Source: Haliangium sp963772315 (GTDB taxonomy: Bacteria; Myxococcota_A; Polyangia; Haliangiales; Haliangiaceae). Taken from it: a DNA stretch of 64,000 nt. The DNA is taken from the NCBI GenBank assembly GCA_963772315.1, contig CAVYWJ010000004.1, forward strand, positions 1,736,001-1,800,000, in the 5' to 3' direction. Below, in pieces: positions 1 to 12,232 of the stretch. The notes under the pieces were generated by a model. It searched no databases, was not told the DNA's origin, and worked only from the letters and a program-made list of their open reading frames with translations. Numbering within the stretch: position 1 is the first letter of the stretch; every line of letters begins with the position of its first letter. A program made the translations under genes and the position numbers.

Positions 1-2
1 AC

Positions 3-752
3 CTGTTCTGGGGCCGCGCCGGCCACGCGGGTGCGCCCAGCAAGCACGACAGGCGCGGCCAGCGCGGCAAGGCAAGGCGCGACGCCGACCGCGAGGAGCG
101 TCACGACCGCGTCGACATCATCCAGGGCCCGCTCGAGCTCTCGAGCATCGAGCACTTCACCCGCGTGCACATCGCGGCCGAGGAGGTGCGCGCCGAGGGC
201 GTGCTCGACAGCGAGCCGGTGGCCGAGGTGGGCGTGCGCATCGAGCTGGCGCCGTCGCTGGCGCCGCCGCGGCACGTGGTCGGCTCGCTGATCCCGCTGG
301 CCCAGCGCGACATGCTCAAGCGCCTGGTCTACTTCCTGCCCCAGACCAGCCTGCACGGCCACCGGGTGGCGATCACCGATCGCGGCATCCTGGTGATCAC
401 AACCGAGGACATCGACGTGGTGCCGCTGGGCCAGCTGCTGGCCGAGATGGCGCCCGGGCTGCTGGTGCCGCTGGGCATGGATCTCGTGCCCCGGGTGGCG
501 CCGGCCGTGCTGGCCCAGGCAGTGGGCCACGAGGCCGGCGTGCTGACGATCTTCCCGCACCGCGGCTCGCCGTTCCAGGTGCCGGAGTCGGCGCTGATGC
601 CGCTGGAGCGGCGCGCGCTGGCGCGGATCGAGGTCGAGACCGCCACGCCCGTGGACATGCGCCTCCCGACCGGCGACGACCCCACGGTGGTCAACGAGCC
701 CGTGGGCAGCTTCGCGCTGTGGGGCTTCTCCGGGCCGCCCACGCGATCCTGA
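3..752 (+). CDS. MoxR-vWA ternary-system associated protein, 5'-truncated
   Basis: The reading frame is open from the window edge, so the start lies outside; about 249 residues are visible. The first 45 residues are charged and low-complexity, followed by a compact alpha/beta region of about 195 residues starting near base 165. No catalytic motif is visible. It lies 3 bp upstream of the next gene and heads an operon with a MoxR AAA+ ATPase, a receiver protein and a vWA protein. By context and general character I assign it to the accessory (bpX-type) proteins of MoxR-vWA ternary systems. That is inference from neighbourhood, not a motif match. Confidence 0.6.
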   Translation: MFWGRAGHAGAPSKHDRRGQRGKARRDADREERHDRVDIIQGPLELSSIEHFTRVHIAAEEVRAEGVLDSEPVAEVGVRIELAPSLAPPRHVVGSLIPLAQRDMLKRLVYFLPQTSLHGHRVAITDRGILVITTEDIDVVPLGQLLAEMAPGLLVPLGMDLVPRVAPAVLAQAVGHEAGVLTIFPHRGSPFQVPESALMPLERRALARIEVETATPVDMRLPTGDDPTVVNEPVGSFALWGFSGPPTRS

Positions 753-755
753 GCC

Positions 756-2033
756 ATGGCCCGCCGCACCGTCGCCGACTTCTTGCAGGGATTCGTGCTG
801 CCGCTGGTGCGCGGCGGCCCGATCTCGGTCACGCGCCCGATCTCGGTCGACGAGGCCGAGCGCTTCGGCCAGGACCTCGCCCACGCGTCCGAAGCCCTGG
901 TCGCGGTCGATGACGCCCGCGCTGGCGTCCTCGCGGATCTGGTCGTCCGGCCGCCGACGCTGGTGCTGGAGGAGGACGAGGTCTACCTGGCCGCGGCCCT
1001 GCACAACGTGCTGTTCCTGGTGCACCCCGACGCCGACACAGTGACCGTGACCCGCCGGGTGCGCAGCCGCATCGCCGAGACCGCGCGGCGGCTGGCCGGG
1101 CAGCCGCTGAGCCGGTCGCGGCGCCGGGTGCTGGCCCGGCACGCGCTGCTGCACAACGTCTTCGACATCACGCGCACCGACACCAAGGTCGCGTGGTGGA
1201 CCGGCAGCGCCGAGTTCAAGGGGCAGCCGCCGCCGTCCCGGCTGCTGGCGTGGGAGGGCGTGCGCCGGGTCAAGCGCGAGGACACGACCGCGCGCTACGA
1301 CGAGCTGCTGAGCTCGGACGAGGCCACGCCGGTGATGGCGATCCTGCTCCGGCGCACGCCGCTCACCCAGCTGCTGGCCTCGCATCCGCAGGCCCCGACC
1401 CTGCACTGGGAGGACGCGGTGTTCCTCCTGCGTGACGCCGAGCTGGCGCGCACGGTGGCCTATCAGGCCCTGGCCCCGATCGCGCCCGACGAGCGCGTGG
1501 CCGCGCCCGCGCGCCTGGCCGCGGCCTTCGAGCAGATGCTGGAGCGCAGCCCGGACGACGGCGACGTGCGCGCCGTGGCCGCGTTCCTGGTGCACCTGAG
1601 CGTGCTCCTGGCCCACGCCGAGGTGCGCCAGCGCGACGGCCGCTCCGCGCTGCTCACCACCGTGCTGGCGCCCGAGCGCGCGGGCAAGCGACCGCGCGGG
1701 TTGACCACGTTCCTGGCCCTGCCCAACGCGCTGCGCAGCGTGGCTCCGCGCCTGGCCGAGCCGCCTGGCCTGGCCGGCGACCCGCGCCTGGCCCGGCGCT
1801 GGCAATCCCACCGCACCCAGGTGGCCGAGGGCGTGGGCGAGGCAGTGATCGAGACGCTGGTGGCGCGCCTGCAGCGCCGCCTGGGCCGCGCGACCCTGCT
1901 CCTGGCCGCGCCGGACGCGATACCCGAAGCGACCACCGACGCGACGCCCGACGCGACACCCGACGCGACACCCGACGCCGGGGGCGACGCTGCGCCCGGG
2001 CCCGCGGTGGAAGCCACCGACCATTCGAGCTAG
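756..2033 (+). CDS. Uncharacterised MoxR-vWA operon protein
   Basis: A 425-residue, mostly alpha-helical, Arg/Ala/Leu-rich soluble protein without signal peptide or membrane segment. It starts with ATG 3 bp after the previous stop and ends 38 bp before the moxR gene, so it is probably translated from the same mRNA. The last 40 residues are a low-complexity tail made of a repeated Asp-Ala-Thr-Pro unit, encoded by an imperfect 12-bp repeat at about 1930-1980. I recognise no family from the sequence. Position suggests an adaptor or regulator of the MoxR/vWA pair. Confidence 0.65.
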   Translation: MARRTVADFLQGFVLPLVRGGPISVTRPISVDEAERFGQDLAHASEALVAVDDARAGVLADLVVRPPTLVLEEDEVYLAAALHNVLFLVHPDADTVTVTRRVRSRIAETARRLAGQPLSRSRRRVLARHALLHNVFDITRTDTKVAWWTGSAEFKGQPPPSRLLAWEGVRRVKREDTTARYDELLSSDEATPVMAILLRRTPLTQLLASHPQAPTLHWEDAVFLLRDAELARTVAYQALAPIAPDERVAAPARLAAAFEQMLERSPDDGDVRAVAAFLVHLSVLLAHAEVRQRDGRSALLTTVLAPERAGKRPRGLTTFLALPNALRSVAPRLAEPPGLAGDPRLARRWQSHRTQVAEGVGEAVIETLVARLQRRLGRATLLLAAPDAIPEATTDATPDATPDATPDAGGDAAPGPAVEATDHSS

Positions 2034-2071
2034 ACTCGCGACCTTCCATCCCCCACCGAGTAGCCTGATCC

Positions 2072-3275
<1,204 letters not shown>

Positions 3276-3305
3276 CGCGCCGGCCGGTGTTCCAGGGAGA
3301 TCAGC

Positions 3306-3748
3306 ATGATCAAGGTGGCCATCTTCGACGACGTGGTCGCAATCCGGGGGGAGACCTTCCACATCCCCGGTCTGGAGGTCGATGTGCACGACCACGCCGA
3401 CCAGGCAGTGCGCCTGTGCCGCGAGCGCGCCTACGACGTGGTGTGCATGGACTACGCCATGGGCGCCGATCACCAGAGCGGCGAGCAGGCGATCGCGGCG
3501 CTGCGCCAGAGCGGCTTCGGCGGCCGCATCATCGCGATCTCCAGCGACCCCAACGCCAACCTGGCCATGCAGCGCGCCGGCGCCGACGAGTGCCTGGCCA
3601 AGAAGGCGCACCTGCGCTCGTTCCTGGTCGCCATCGGCACGGATCCCACGGTCCACGCCGACGGCACCAGCGGGCCGAGCCACCCCGAGCCGGGTGGGCC
3701 GAGCGATCCGAACGGGCCGAGCGGGCCGGACGATCCGAGTGGGCCCAC

Positions 3749-3752
<4 letters not shown>
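3306..3752 (+). CDS. Response-regulator receiver-domain protein
   Basis: A 148-residue single-domain protein. Residues 1-112 look like a CheY-type receiver: acidic pair DD at 8-9, likely phosphoacceptor Asp49 in CMDYAMG, and Lys99/Lys100 at the conserved lysine position. The C-terminal 35 residues are a Gly/Pro/Ser-rich tail (repeated GPSDPNGPSGP-like units) with no domain. An AGGGAGATC sequence precedes the ATG at Shine-Dalgarno distance. Its stop overlaps the GTG start of the vWA gene, so the two are translationally coupled. It may relay a phosphorylation signal to the MoxR-vWA machine; no kinase is encoded beside it. Confidence 0.7.
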
Positions 3753-5377
<1,625 letters not shown>

Positions 5378-5481
5378 GAAGCGCTCAGAAAGGGATGTAT
5401 CTCACGTTCCCTGCCGGGGTGCTTGCAGTATGATTCCCGGGAGGAGCGTTACTGCTGGCGCGAATGCGCGTAGGAACGACT

Positions 5482-6354
5482 ATGGACGTAGGGCGTTATC
5501 TGCAACGGATTGGATTTGTCGGGGATGTTCGTGGAGACGAGGAGACGCTGCACGCGCTCGTGCAGGCGCACCTGCACACGGTCCCGTTCGAGAACCTCGA
5601 CATTCACCTCGGGGTGCCGATCGTGCTCGACGAGCACGTGATGTACCGCAAGATCGTCGAGAACCGGCGCGGCGGGTTCTGTTACGAGGTCAACGGTCTC
5701 TTCGGCCTGCTGCTGCGTGACCTGGGCTTCGACGTCGATTATCTGGCCGGGCAGGCGTCGCTGCACGGCGGCTTCTATCCGCCCTTCAGCCACCTGGCCC
5801 TGCGCGTGACCGTGGCGGGCCGGCCGTATCTCGTCGATGTGGGCTACGGCGAGTGCATCCGCGCGCCCATGCCGCTCGTGGCCGGCGCCGAGCAGCAGGC
5901 GTTTGGCAGCACCTTCATCCTGCGCGAGCACGGTCGTGGTCTGCGCATGGTGTCGTGCGACGAGCAGGGCCACACGCGCGGCTATCTGCTCGATCTCGAG
6001 CCGCGGCAGCTGGCGCAGTTCCGTCAGATGTGTCAGTTCCTCCAGACCTCGATCGAGTCGACGTTCACGCGCCGGCGGCTGTGCACGCTGCCGACCCCGA
6101 CCGGACGGCTCACGGTGGTGGAGATGCGTCTCATCCGCAGCGAGCACGGCACCCGCAGCGAGCGCGAGATTCCGGACGAGGCCGCGTACCTGGCCACGCT
6201 GCGCAGCTGCTTCGGCATCGAGCTGCCGTACATGCCGCGCAACAAGAGCGACAACCTCGCCGGCCGTCTGGGCAAGCAGGCAGTGATGTGGCAGACCCGC
6301 GCCCGGCGCGCCTGGCGCCGCCTGACCGAGCCGCCACTGCAAGTGATGACCTGA
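5482..6354 (+). CDS. nat: Arylamine N-acetyltransferase
   Basis: Transfers an acetyl group from acetyl-CoA to arylamines, hydrazines or related acceptors. The 290-residue length is normal for bacterial NATs. The catalytic triad is visible: Cys67 in RGGFCYE, His104 in FSHLAL and Asp119 in VDVGYGE. I prefer the ATG at 5482 over that at 5464 because MDVGRYLQRIGF matches the usual NAT N-terminus and an AGGA lies 7 bases upstream. The last 12 codons lie inside a 39-bp sequence repeated at 8100-8138, so the 3' end of this gene appears to be the insertion target of the following cassette. Confidence 0.93.
   Translation: MDVGRYLQRIGFVGDVRGDEETLHALVQAHLHTVPFENLDIHLGVPIVLDEHVMYRKIVENRRGGFCYEVNGLFGLLLRDLGFDVDYLAGQASLHGGFYPPFSHLALRVTVAGRPYLVDVGYGECIRAPMPLVAGAEQQAFGSTFILREHGRGLRMVSCDEQGHTRGYLLDLEPRQLAQFRQMCQFLQTSIESTFTRRRLCTLPTPTGRLTVVEMRLIRSEHGTRSEREIPDEAAYLATLRSCFGIELPYMPRNKSDNLAGRLGKQAVMWQTRARRAWRRLTEPPLQVMT
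6314..6352 (+). repeat. 39-bp direct repeat, copy 1 (3' end of nat)
   Basis: Thirty-nine bases, beginning GGCGCCGCCTGACC and ending GTGATGACCT, that occur again at 8100-8138 with one mismatch (A at 6342, G at 8128). They encode the C-terminus RRLTEPPLQVMT of nat. The two copies bracket the nuclease/ATPase pair. This is the arrangement left by site-specific insertion into a gene 3' end (attL/attR-like) or by a duplication. Confidence 0.85.
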
Positions 6355-6389
6355 GCCGGGACGAGCGGTCGGCGCTGCTCTCGCGGGGA

Positions 6390-6947
6390 CTACGGAGATT
6401 GATTGCGCGCGATGCCTGTGACGGTCACGCCGGGCAAGCCGGTGGCGCGTGACTCCACCAGCGCGCGTGCATCGAGCCAGCGCAGACGCGCTTTGAGGGA
6501 TTTCAGCAGCGTGGAGCGCCGGCCATCCGCGCGGATGTCCTTCCCGCCCCGCGGCTTGTCTTCTTCGAGCCAGAGAATCACCCGGAGCTCGTGCCCGTGG
6601 TCGAGGGCGCGCACGAGCTCATGCCAGATCGCCTCGTCTGGTCTGCATCGCTGAGCCCCGATCATGCCTGCGAGCGTGTCGCGGACCTTGTATGCGACCT
6701 CGTCCGCGAGATCGCCGCTGGAGACTCGTTCCTTGTTCTCGATGCGATATCCGCGAAAGTCTTTGACCTCGATGAAGACGAGCCGTCTGTCCGCGATATG
6801 CCGAGCAACGAAGTCTACAGCCTTGGTTTGACCGAGCGTGTGAATGCCATCTCGGTAACCTGGCTCGTCGTCGTACTTGACCACTTGCCAGGTGTCGTCG
6901 AACTCGAAGTGCAGCGCCTGCTCATCGAACTGGCCTCCACGACTCAC
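6390..6947 (-). CDS. PD-(D/E)XK-like nuclease, partner of adjacent ATPase
   Basis: A 185-residue soluble protein. The stretch KAVDFVARH, 12 residues of strand and IEVKDF gives a D(45)-X14-E(60)-V-K(62) arrangement typical of PD-(D/E)XK nucleases, as seen in restriction and repair enzymes. The start ATG overlaps the stop of the upstream ATPase gene by 4 bp, so the pair is co-translated. Bases here are visibly less GC-rich than the flanking genes, and the pair sits between 39-bp direct repeats, both signs of acquisition. It may cleave DNA under control of the ATPase. The nuclease call rests on the motif alone. Confidence 0.6.
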   Translation of the reverse strand: MSRGGQFDEQALHFEFDDTWQVVKYDDEPGYRDGIHTLGQTKAVDFVARHIADRRLVFIEVKDFRGYRIENKERVSSGDLADEVAYKVRDTLAGMIGAQRCRPDEAIWHELVRALDHGHELRVILWLEEDKPRGGKDIRADGRRSTLLKSLKARLRWLDARALVESRATGLPGVTVTGIARNQSP

Positions 6948-8014
6948 TTCTCGTTCTCCTCTTGCTGGTAGAACAGAGCCCGCTCTCGCTCATAGTGGGC
7001 TGTGAACTCTTCGAAGATGGGGTTGTGCTGGAGGTCCGCGAGCGTGTTCCCCGACTCGATCTCCACGCCCTTACCAGGGGCAGATCGGTTCAGGCAGAAG
7101 AAGCGTACCTGGGCCTTGCGAGCCTCGGGTTTGTGATACTCGGCGGCCAGGGATAGCTCGCTGGCGAGCAGATAGTCGTGGGTGGCCACGAACACTTGCA
7201 CGTTCGCGCTGGCGAGCTGCATGAGGAGCCTTGCCACATGCACGATGAGCTTGGGGTTCAGGTTGGCCTCGGGCTCGTCGCAGAAGACGATGCCGTTCTG
7301 GGCCAGGGCGCCATTGTTCACCAGATGCATGATGCTGGCGATCTTGCGGTAGCCCTCGGCGACGAGGTGAGCTTCGATCTTTCCTTGCCCGGGAGCCGTG
7401 ATGTAGAAACGCCCGTTCTGCAGGACTACCTTGAACGGCAGGGCCCGAGCCAGTGGCGCCAGCAGCCGGGCGGCTGTCTCGCCACGGGGGCCGCGCAGGG
7501 GCGCGGCGCTGAGGGCCACGCACAGATCGTAGTAGGTCTCGTCGATGGAGAGTTCGCGAGCCTGGTAGGCCGCGATGAAGCCCTCGTACGCGGACAGGAA
7601 CTCACGAGAGGGCAGGAACAGGCAGGTCTCGGGGGTGGGAAGGGCGCCGTCATCCAGGCCCAGTCGTCCGAGGGTGGTGAGCTCGAAGCCCATGCTGCCG
7701 TCGGAGCACGCGATCTGCACGCGGCCGTGATCCCGGCCCTTGCCGCGGCGGACCAGGCGGCCGACCTTGTCGTCTTCGGGTCGAAACACACCTGCGAGCT
7801 TGTCTCGCACCTTGATCGCGAGCTCGGCGCGATCTTGCTTGGCCTTCCGATGGGGCTCCTGCTCCATGGTCTTCAGCGGGGCATACAGGAGCTTGAGCAG
7901 ATGGGATTTCCCGGTCGCGTTCGCGCCGATGAAGATGTTGAGGCCCGGTGAGAACTTGGCCTCGATGTGCTCGAATGCGGTGAAGCGTTCGATGGCGACG
8001 GAGCGGATCTTCAT
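6944..8014 (-). CDS. ABC/SMC-like AAA family ATPase
   Basis: A 356-residue ATPase: Walker A GANATGKS at 30-37, Walker B IVFCDEPEANLNP at about 232-244, H-loop ATHDY near 267-271. This is the AAA_15/AAA_21 type seen in many anti-phage systems (OLD, Septu and PARIS-like). It is compact, with only about 195 residues between the Walker motifs, so no long coiled coil. I chose the ATG at 8014 (MKIRSVAIERFTAF) rather than 8071 because family members begin just before this strand. First gene of a two-gene unit with the nuclease-like gene at 6390-6947. Probably a defence or DNA-processing module. Confidence 0.8.
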   Translation of the reverse strand: MKIRSVAIERFTAFEHIEAKFSPGLNIFIGANATGKSHLLKLLYAPLKTMEQEPHRKAKQDRAELAIKVRDKLAGVFRPEDDKVGRLVRRGKGRDHGRVQIACSDGSMGFELTTLGRLGLDDGALPTPETCLFLPSREFLSAYEGFIAAYQARELSIDETYYDLCVALSAAPLRGPRGETAARLLAPLARALPFKVVLQNGRFYITAPGQGKIEAHLVAEGYRKIASIMHLVNNGALAQNGIVFCDEPEANLNPKLIVHVARLLMQLASANVQVFVATHDYLLASELSLAAEYHKPEARKAQVRFFCLNRSAPGKGVEIESGNTLADLQHNPIFEEFTAHYERERALFYQQEENEK

Positions 8015-8099
8015 GGCGTGAGCCGCGGATTCTAACGGGGCAGTAGGGTCGGGGCCAAAAAAAGCCCGCAAGTGTCATCAGCCGTCGATGAAACGCAAC

Positions 8100-8138
8100 G
8101 GCGCCGCCTGACCGAGCCGCCACTGCAGGTGATGACCT
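8100..8138 (+). repeat. 39-bp direct repeat, copy 2
   Basis: Second copy of the nat 3' end, 1.79 kb from the first. Its last two bases (TA at 8138-8139 shared with the following G) form the insertion dinucleotide of the MITE that starts at 8140, so the element landed exactly at the edge of this repeat. Confidence 0.85.
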
Positions 8139-8139
8139 A

Positions 8140-8742
8140 GTACGACGTTCCAGAAGTAGCTCCCCAGATCGCAGAGAGGGGAGCCTGAAGGCGGCGTTCC
8201 GTGACGGCACGGGGGTTTGCTCGCCAGCGCCCGGCGGCGGCTATCGCTTGCGGGCGTCCCCTCCGGCGACGTGCTCGCTGCGCGGCCCCGACCCAGCTCC
8301 CCTCGCGTCCCCCCCGTGAGCCCGCGCCTTCACGGGATGAGCGCCACGCAGCTGCGCGCGCTCGCCGGCACCTCCCCGCTGCGCCGCCGCCGCCTCGGCC
8401 CTCACGTCACCATCACTCGTCCGCGCCCCTCCCCCACAGCTGGGGAATCACTTCTGGCCAGCAGTACCAGGACATCAGGCCCAAATAGCTCCCCCACGCC
8501 CGACGCGGATGAGGTGCAAGGAGCATCGTCACCGGGCGTGCCAAGGCGGTGGCGCTCGGCGGGGTGGGCACCCGGCCGCGCCCGCAGGTCGGAGGCCCCA
8601 GACCGAGTGCGTCGGTTTGCTCGGCGTATTCCTCGTCACCGGGATTGTCGGTGGCCGGAGGCCGAGGACGGACCGGGGGAACCCCGCCGAGACAGCCGCC
8701 GCCGGGCTCTCCCTGTGGGGAGAAACTTCTGGAACCCAGTAC
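8140..8742 (+). mobile_element. 603-bp MITE-like element, copy 1
   Basis: Non-coding element present a second time, inverted and nearly identical, at 48955-49558. Both copies are flanked by TA (8138-8139 and 8743-8744), as left by Tc1/mariner-IS630 type transposases. The ends form imperfect inverted repeats: the left begins GTACGACGTTCCAGAAGT, and the right read in reverse begins GTACTGGGTTCCAGAAGT. A right-end-like sequence also lies internally at 8441-8467, followed by a weak left-end-like sequence, so the element looks like two related units joined. No transposase is encoded. Open frames inside it are incidental. It must be moved in trans. Confidence 0.8.
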
Positions 8743-8819
8743 TAGTCCAGCCGTACCGCGACGTGGCCGGTGTGGCGGGCGCGGCAGCCATGCCGCGGTT
8801 GCGTTACAGTGGTCGCACC

Positions 8820-10079
8820 ATGGACTTCCGAACAACTCCGCGTGGACGATTTCTGCTGCTGTGCAGCGTACCGGCTCTCCTCTCGGCGATCTCGTGCGAG
8901 GGAGACCCGGGTGGTGGTGGCTCCGGGGCGCCCGAGGCCCTGCCGCCCGAGGCGTTCGATCTCAGGCTACCTGCCGATTTCTTCGCCAGCGATGATCGTG
9001 GCCTGCCTTCCGCACCCGACATCTCGAACTGTCACACGCAAGGCCTGGTCGTCGCGGGTGACGACCTGGTCCTGTCGTGCGTGCTGTTCGACGACGCGGT
9101 GCCGGAGCAGCGCACGCTCGTGGGCAAGAGCTACCTCCTCAAGGCGCCGCTGTGCGACGTCGTCGGCTGCGACGGTCCGCCCGCGGCCACCGTGAGCTGG
9201 GCGATCGAGGACATCACCGGCCTGGCGCCCGAGGACGAGTCGCAGCGCATCACCCGCCTGCTCCTGAAGAAGGAAGAGCTCACGCCCGAGGAGCTCACGA
9301 TCAGGCACCTCATGACGCACCCGTCGGGGCTGGTGTACGATCCCGAGCGCAATGGCATCTGGGTGGCGAGCGCCGTCTACGCCTCCGACACCTACTCCGA
9401 GCTGCTCCTGCTCCGGCCCGAGGAGATCGGACAGGGTGACCTAACGGCGCTGGTCGCGCGCACGATCCCGGTGAGCGATCACGTCGGCGCCCTGTCGCTG
9501 ATCGAGGGGAGATATCTGGTCGGCGTGAGCTGGAGCGCGCGGCGCTTCGTCGTGGTCGACCTCGAAGGCGAGCGCGAGCCGGTCAGCGTGGTGAATCCAT
9601 TCCTGCTGGGTGAGCACGATGTCGGGATCCAGGACTGTGACCGCTGGAGCGCGGACACGATGCTGTGCGGCGGAACGTTCCGGTACGAGGCCCGCCCGGA
9701 GACGCCGGACGTGCCGCTGATCCCGGAGGAGGCCGCGGATCCCGACCTCGACACCTTGTTCGTGCGCCGTGGCCGGCTGCAGCAGCTGCGTGTTGACGTG
9801 GCGCGCTTTCCCGAGGTCGAGCTCGAGGTGGCCGGCTACATGCAAACCGACATATTGCCCGAGCGGCAGCTGAGCATCGACTTCGGCATCAGCATGGCCT
9901 ACCGCCCGGCGAGCGGCGGCGAGGAGGTCGTCACCAGCAATGACTATGACGGCTACCGCACCTCGTTGACGCTGCCGAACGAAGCCATGGGGCTCGATCC
10001 GGCCAGGCAGCACGTGTACTTCATCCCGGCGGATGTCCCGGCCGGGAAGCTCGTCCGCATGGAGATCCAGGAGCCCTGA
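8820..10079 (+). CDS. Secreted lipoprotein of unknown function
   Basis: A 419-residue protein with a basic start, hydrophobic core LLLCSVPALLSAIS and Cys near residue 25 followed by a Gly-rich linker, consistent with a lipoprotein signal. The remainder is acidic and strand-rich with a few Cys, and could be a beta-propeller-like fold; no enzyme motif is seen. The ATG lies 78 bp after the MITE, whose right end may therefore have replaced the original upstream region. Likely an outer-membrane or periplasmic lipoprotein of the type abundant in myxobacteria. Confidence 0.72.
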   Translation: MDFRTTPRGRFLLLCSVPALLSAISCEGDPGGGGSGAPEALPPEAFDLRLPADFFASDDRGLPSAPDISNCHTQGLVVAGDDLVLSCVLFDDAVPEQRTLVGKSYLLKAPLCDVVGCDGPPAATVSWAIEDITGLAPEDESQRITRLLLKKEELTPEELTIRHLMTHPSGLVYDPERNGIWVASAVYASDTYSELLLLRPEEIGQGDLTALVARTIPVSDHVGALSLIEGRYLVGVSWSARRFVVVDLEGEREPVSVVNPFLLGEHDVGIQDCDRWSADTMLCGGTFRYEARPETPDVPLIPEEAADPDLDTLFVRRGRLQQLRVDVARFPEVELEVAGYMQTDILPERQLSIDFGISMAYRPASGGEEVVTSNDYDGYRTSLTLPNEAMGLDPARQHVYFIPADVPAGKLVRMEIQEP

Positions 10080-10110
10080 GCGGCCTGGTCAGGCACGGCT
10101 CAGGCGCGGC

Positions 10111-11073
<963 letters not shown>

Positions 11074-11164
11074 GGTCGATCGATTCTTCTCAAGGAAGGA
11101 AGCGCTGCGTCAAGCCGCAGAAACGCGCATCCTGCGCGGACGGCTGCTGCCCACGGGCTGCATC

Positions 11165-12074
11165 TCAGCGCGCGACGGCGAGACCGGCGAAGCCCGGCGC
11201 CACGCGGCGGAGTGCCGACTCGAAGCGCTGGACGTCCTCGACCACGCGCATGAGCGCGCCGGTCTGCGACCGGAGATGCGCGATCGATGCCGTGACGTAG
11301 ATCGGCAAGGTCGGCGCCAGGAGGACGATGGACGCGAGGCCGGCGCGATTGGCCGAGAGCCACTGCGTCCAGAGATCGCTGACCACGGTGGCCGGCAGCT
11401 GCGCTGCGCGCAGATCGAAGAAGAGATGCAGCCGGCCAGCCTCGGCGAGGACGCGCGCGAGCTCGTTGAAGACCTCGCTGATGAGGATGCCCCGGTCGAT
11501 GCCGCCGAAGCTCGAGGAGCAGCACGTCGCGCGCAGCCCTGCGAAACGTGAACGAGCACGCGCCGTCGTCGAGGACGAGGACCCCGGGCTCGTCCTCCCG
11601 GCGCGTGATCGACGCGGCTGCGGCGGCGAGCGCCTGGTCGAGGGCGGGCTGCGAGGCCGGCGCAGCGCTGCGCATGGCCGCGGCGAACGCGGCCGCATCG
11701 GCGTGGATCTCGATGCTGGTGCGCGACTCGTGCCTGGACATGGACACGGCCAGGTGCATGTACTTCGATGCCGTGAGCACGTGGACGCGGCGCAGCCGGT
11801 CGCGCTGGTCCTCGAACCACTGCGTCCAGGCCGCGCGTGCGGTGTTGCTGACGTGCACGACGCGGGTGGCGTCGATGAACAGCTCGAGATCGGGCGGGAA
11901 GCGAGAGAGCTCGGCGGAGAGCTCGGCCACGGTGGCCTCGCCGAACTCGCCGCTGTCCCAGCCGGTGGCGATCACCAGCAGGACACCTGGCCGGAGGCGC
12001 GTGAAGACGAAGCTGGCCCTGTCATCGTCGGTGCGCAGCCGGATCGCGCCAGTCGTGAGCACTTCACGCAGCAT
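11165..12074 (-). CDS. Tandem STAS/SpoIIAA-like protein (one +1 frameshift)
   Basis: Two copies of a domain of about 150 residues. Each carries a strand with an Asp (LELFIDATRV in the first, LHLFFDLRAA in the second) followed by a helix with AAWTQWF or SDLWTQWL, reminiscent of SpoIIAA/STAS-like folds. As written the frame breaks after VLLLE: one extra base at 11510 (C on the coding strand, after codon GAG, before TTC) must be removed, after which FGGIDRGILISEVFN continues to the stop at 11165. Total about 302 residues. Function unknown; in myxobacteria such proteins are often orphan regulators. Confidence 0.6.
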
Positions 12075-12232
12075 CGCGGCAAGACTCTAGCACGCGCGCG
12101 CGGCGGCTTGTCGGGCTCGCGGAGCGGGTGCCCGGTCACTGTGTGGCCTGCAGCGCCGGGCCGCTGCATTCACCCGTCGTGACACCCGTGGTTGCGGATG
12201 ACGGCGTGTGCGAGCTAGTGTGCCCGGCCTGT

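Noticed and set aside
8217..8742. Protein encoded inside the MITE
   Set aside because: Frames differ between element halves, have no motif or start, and the element is present in a second orientation where the frame would break another gene.
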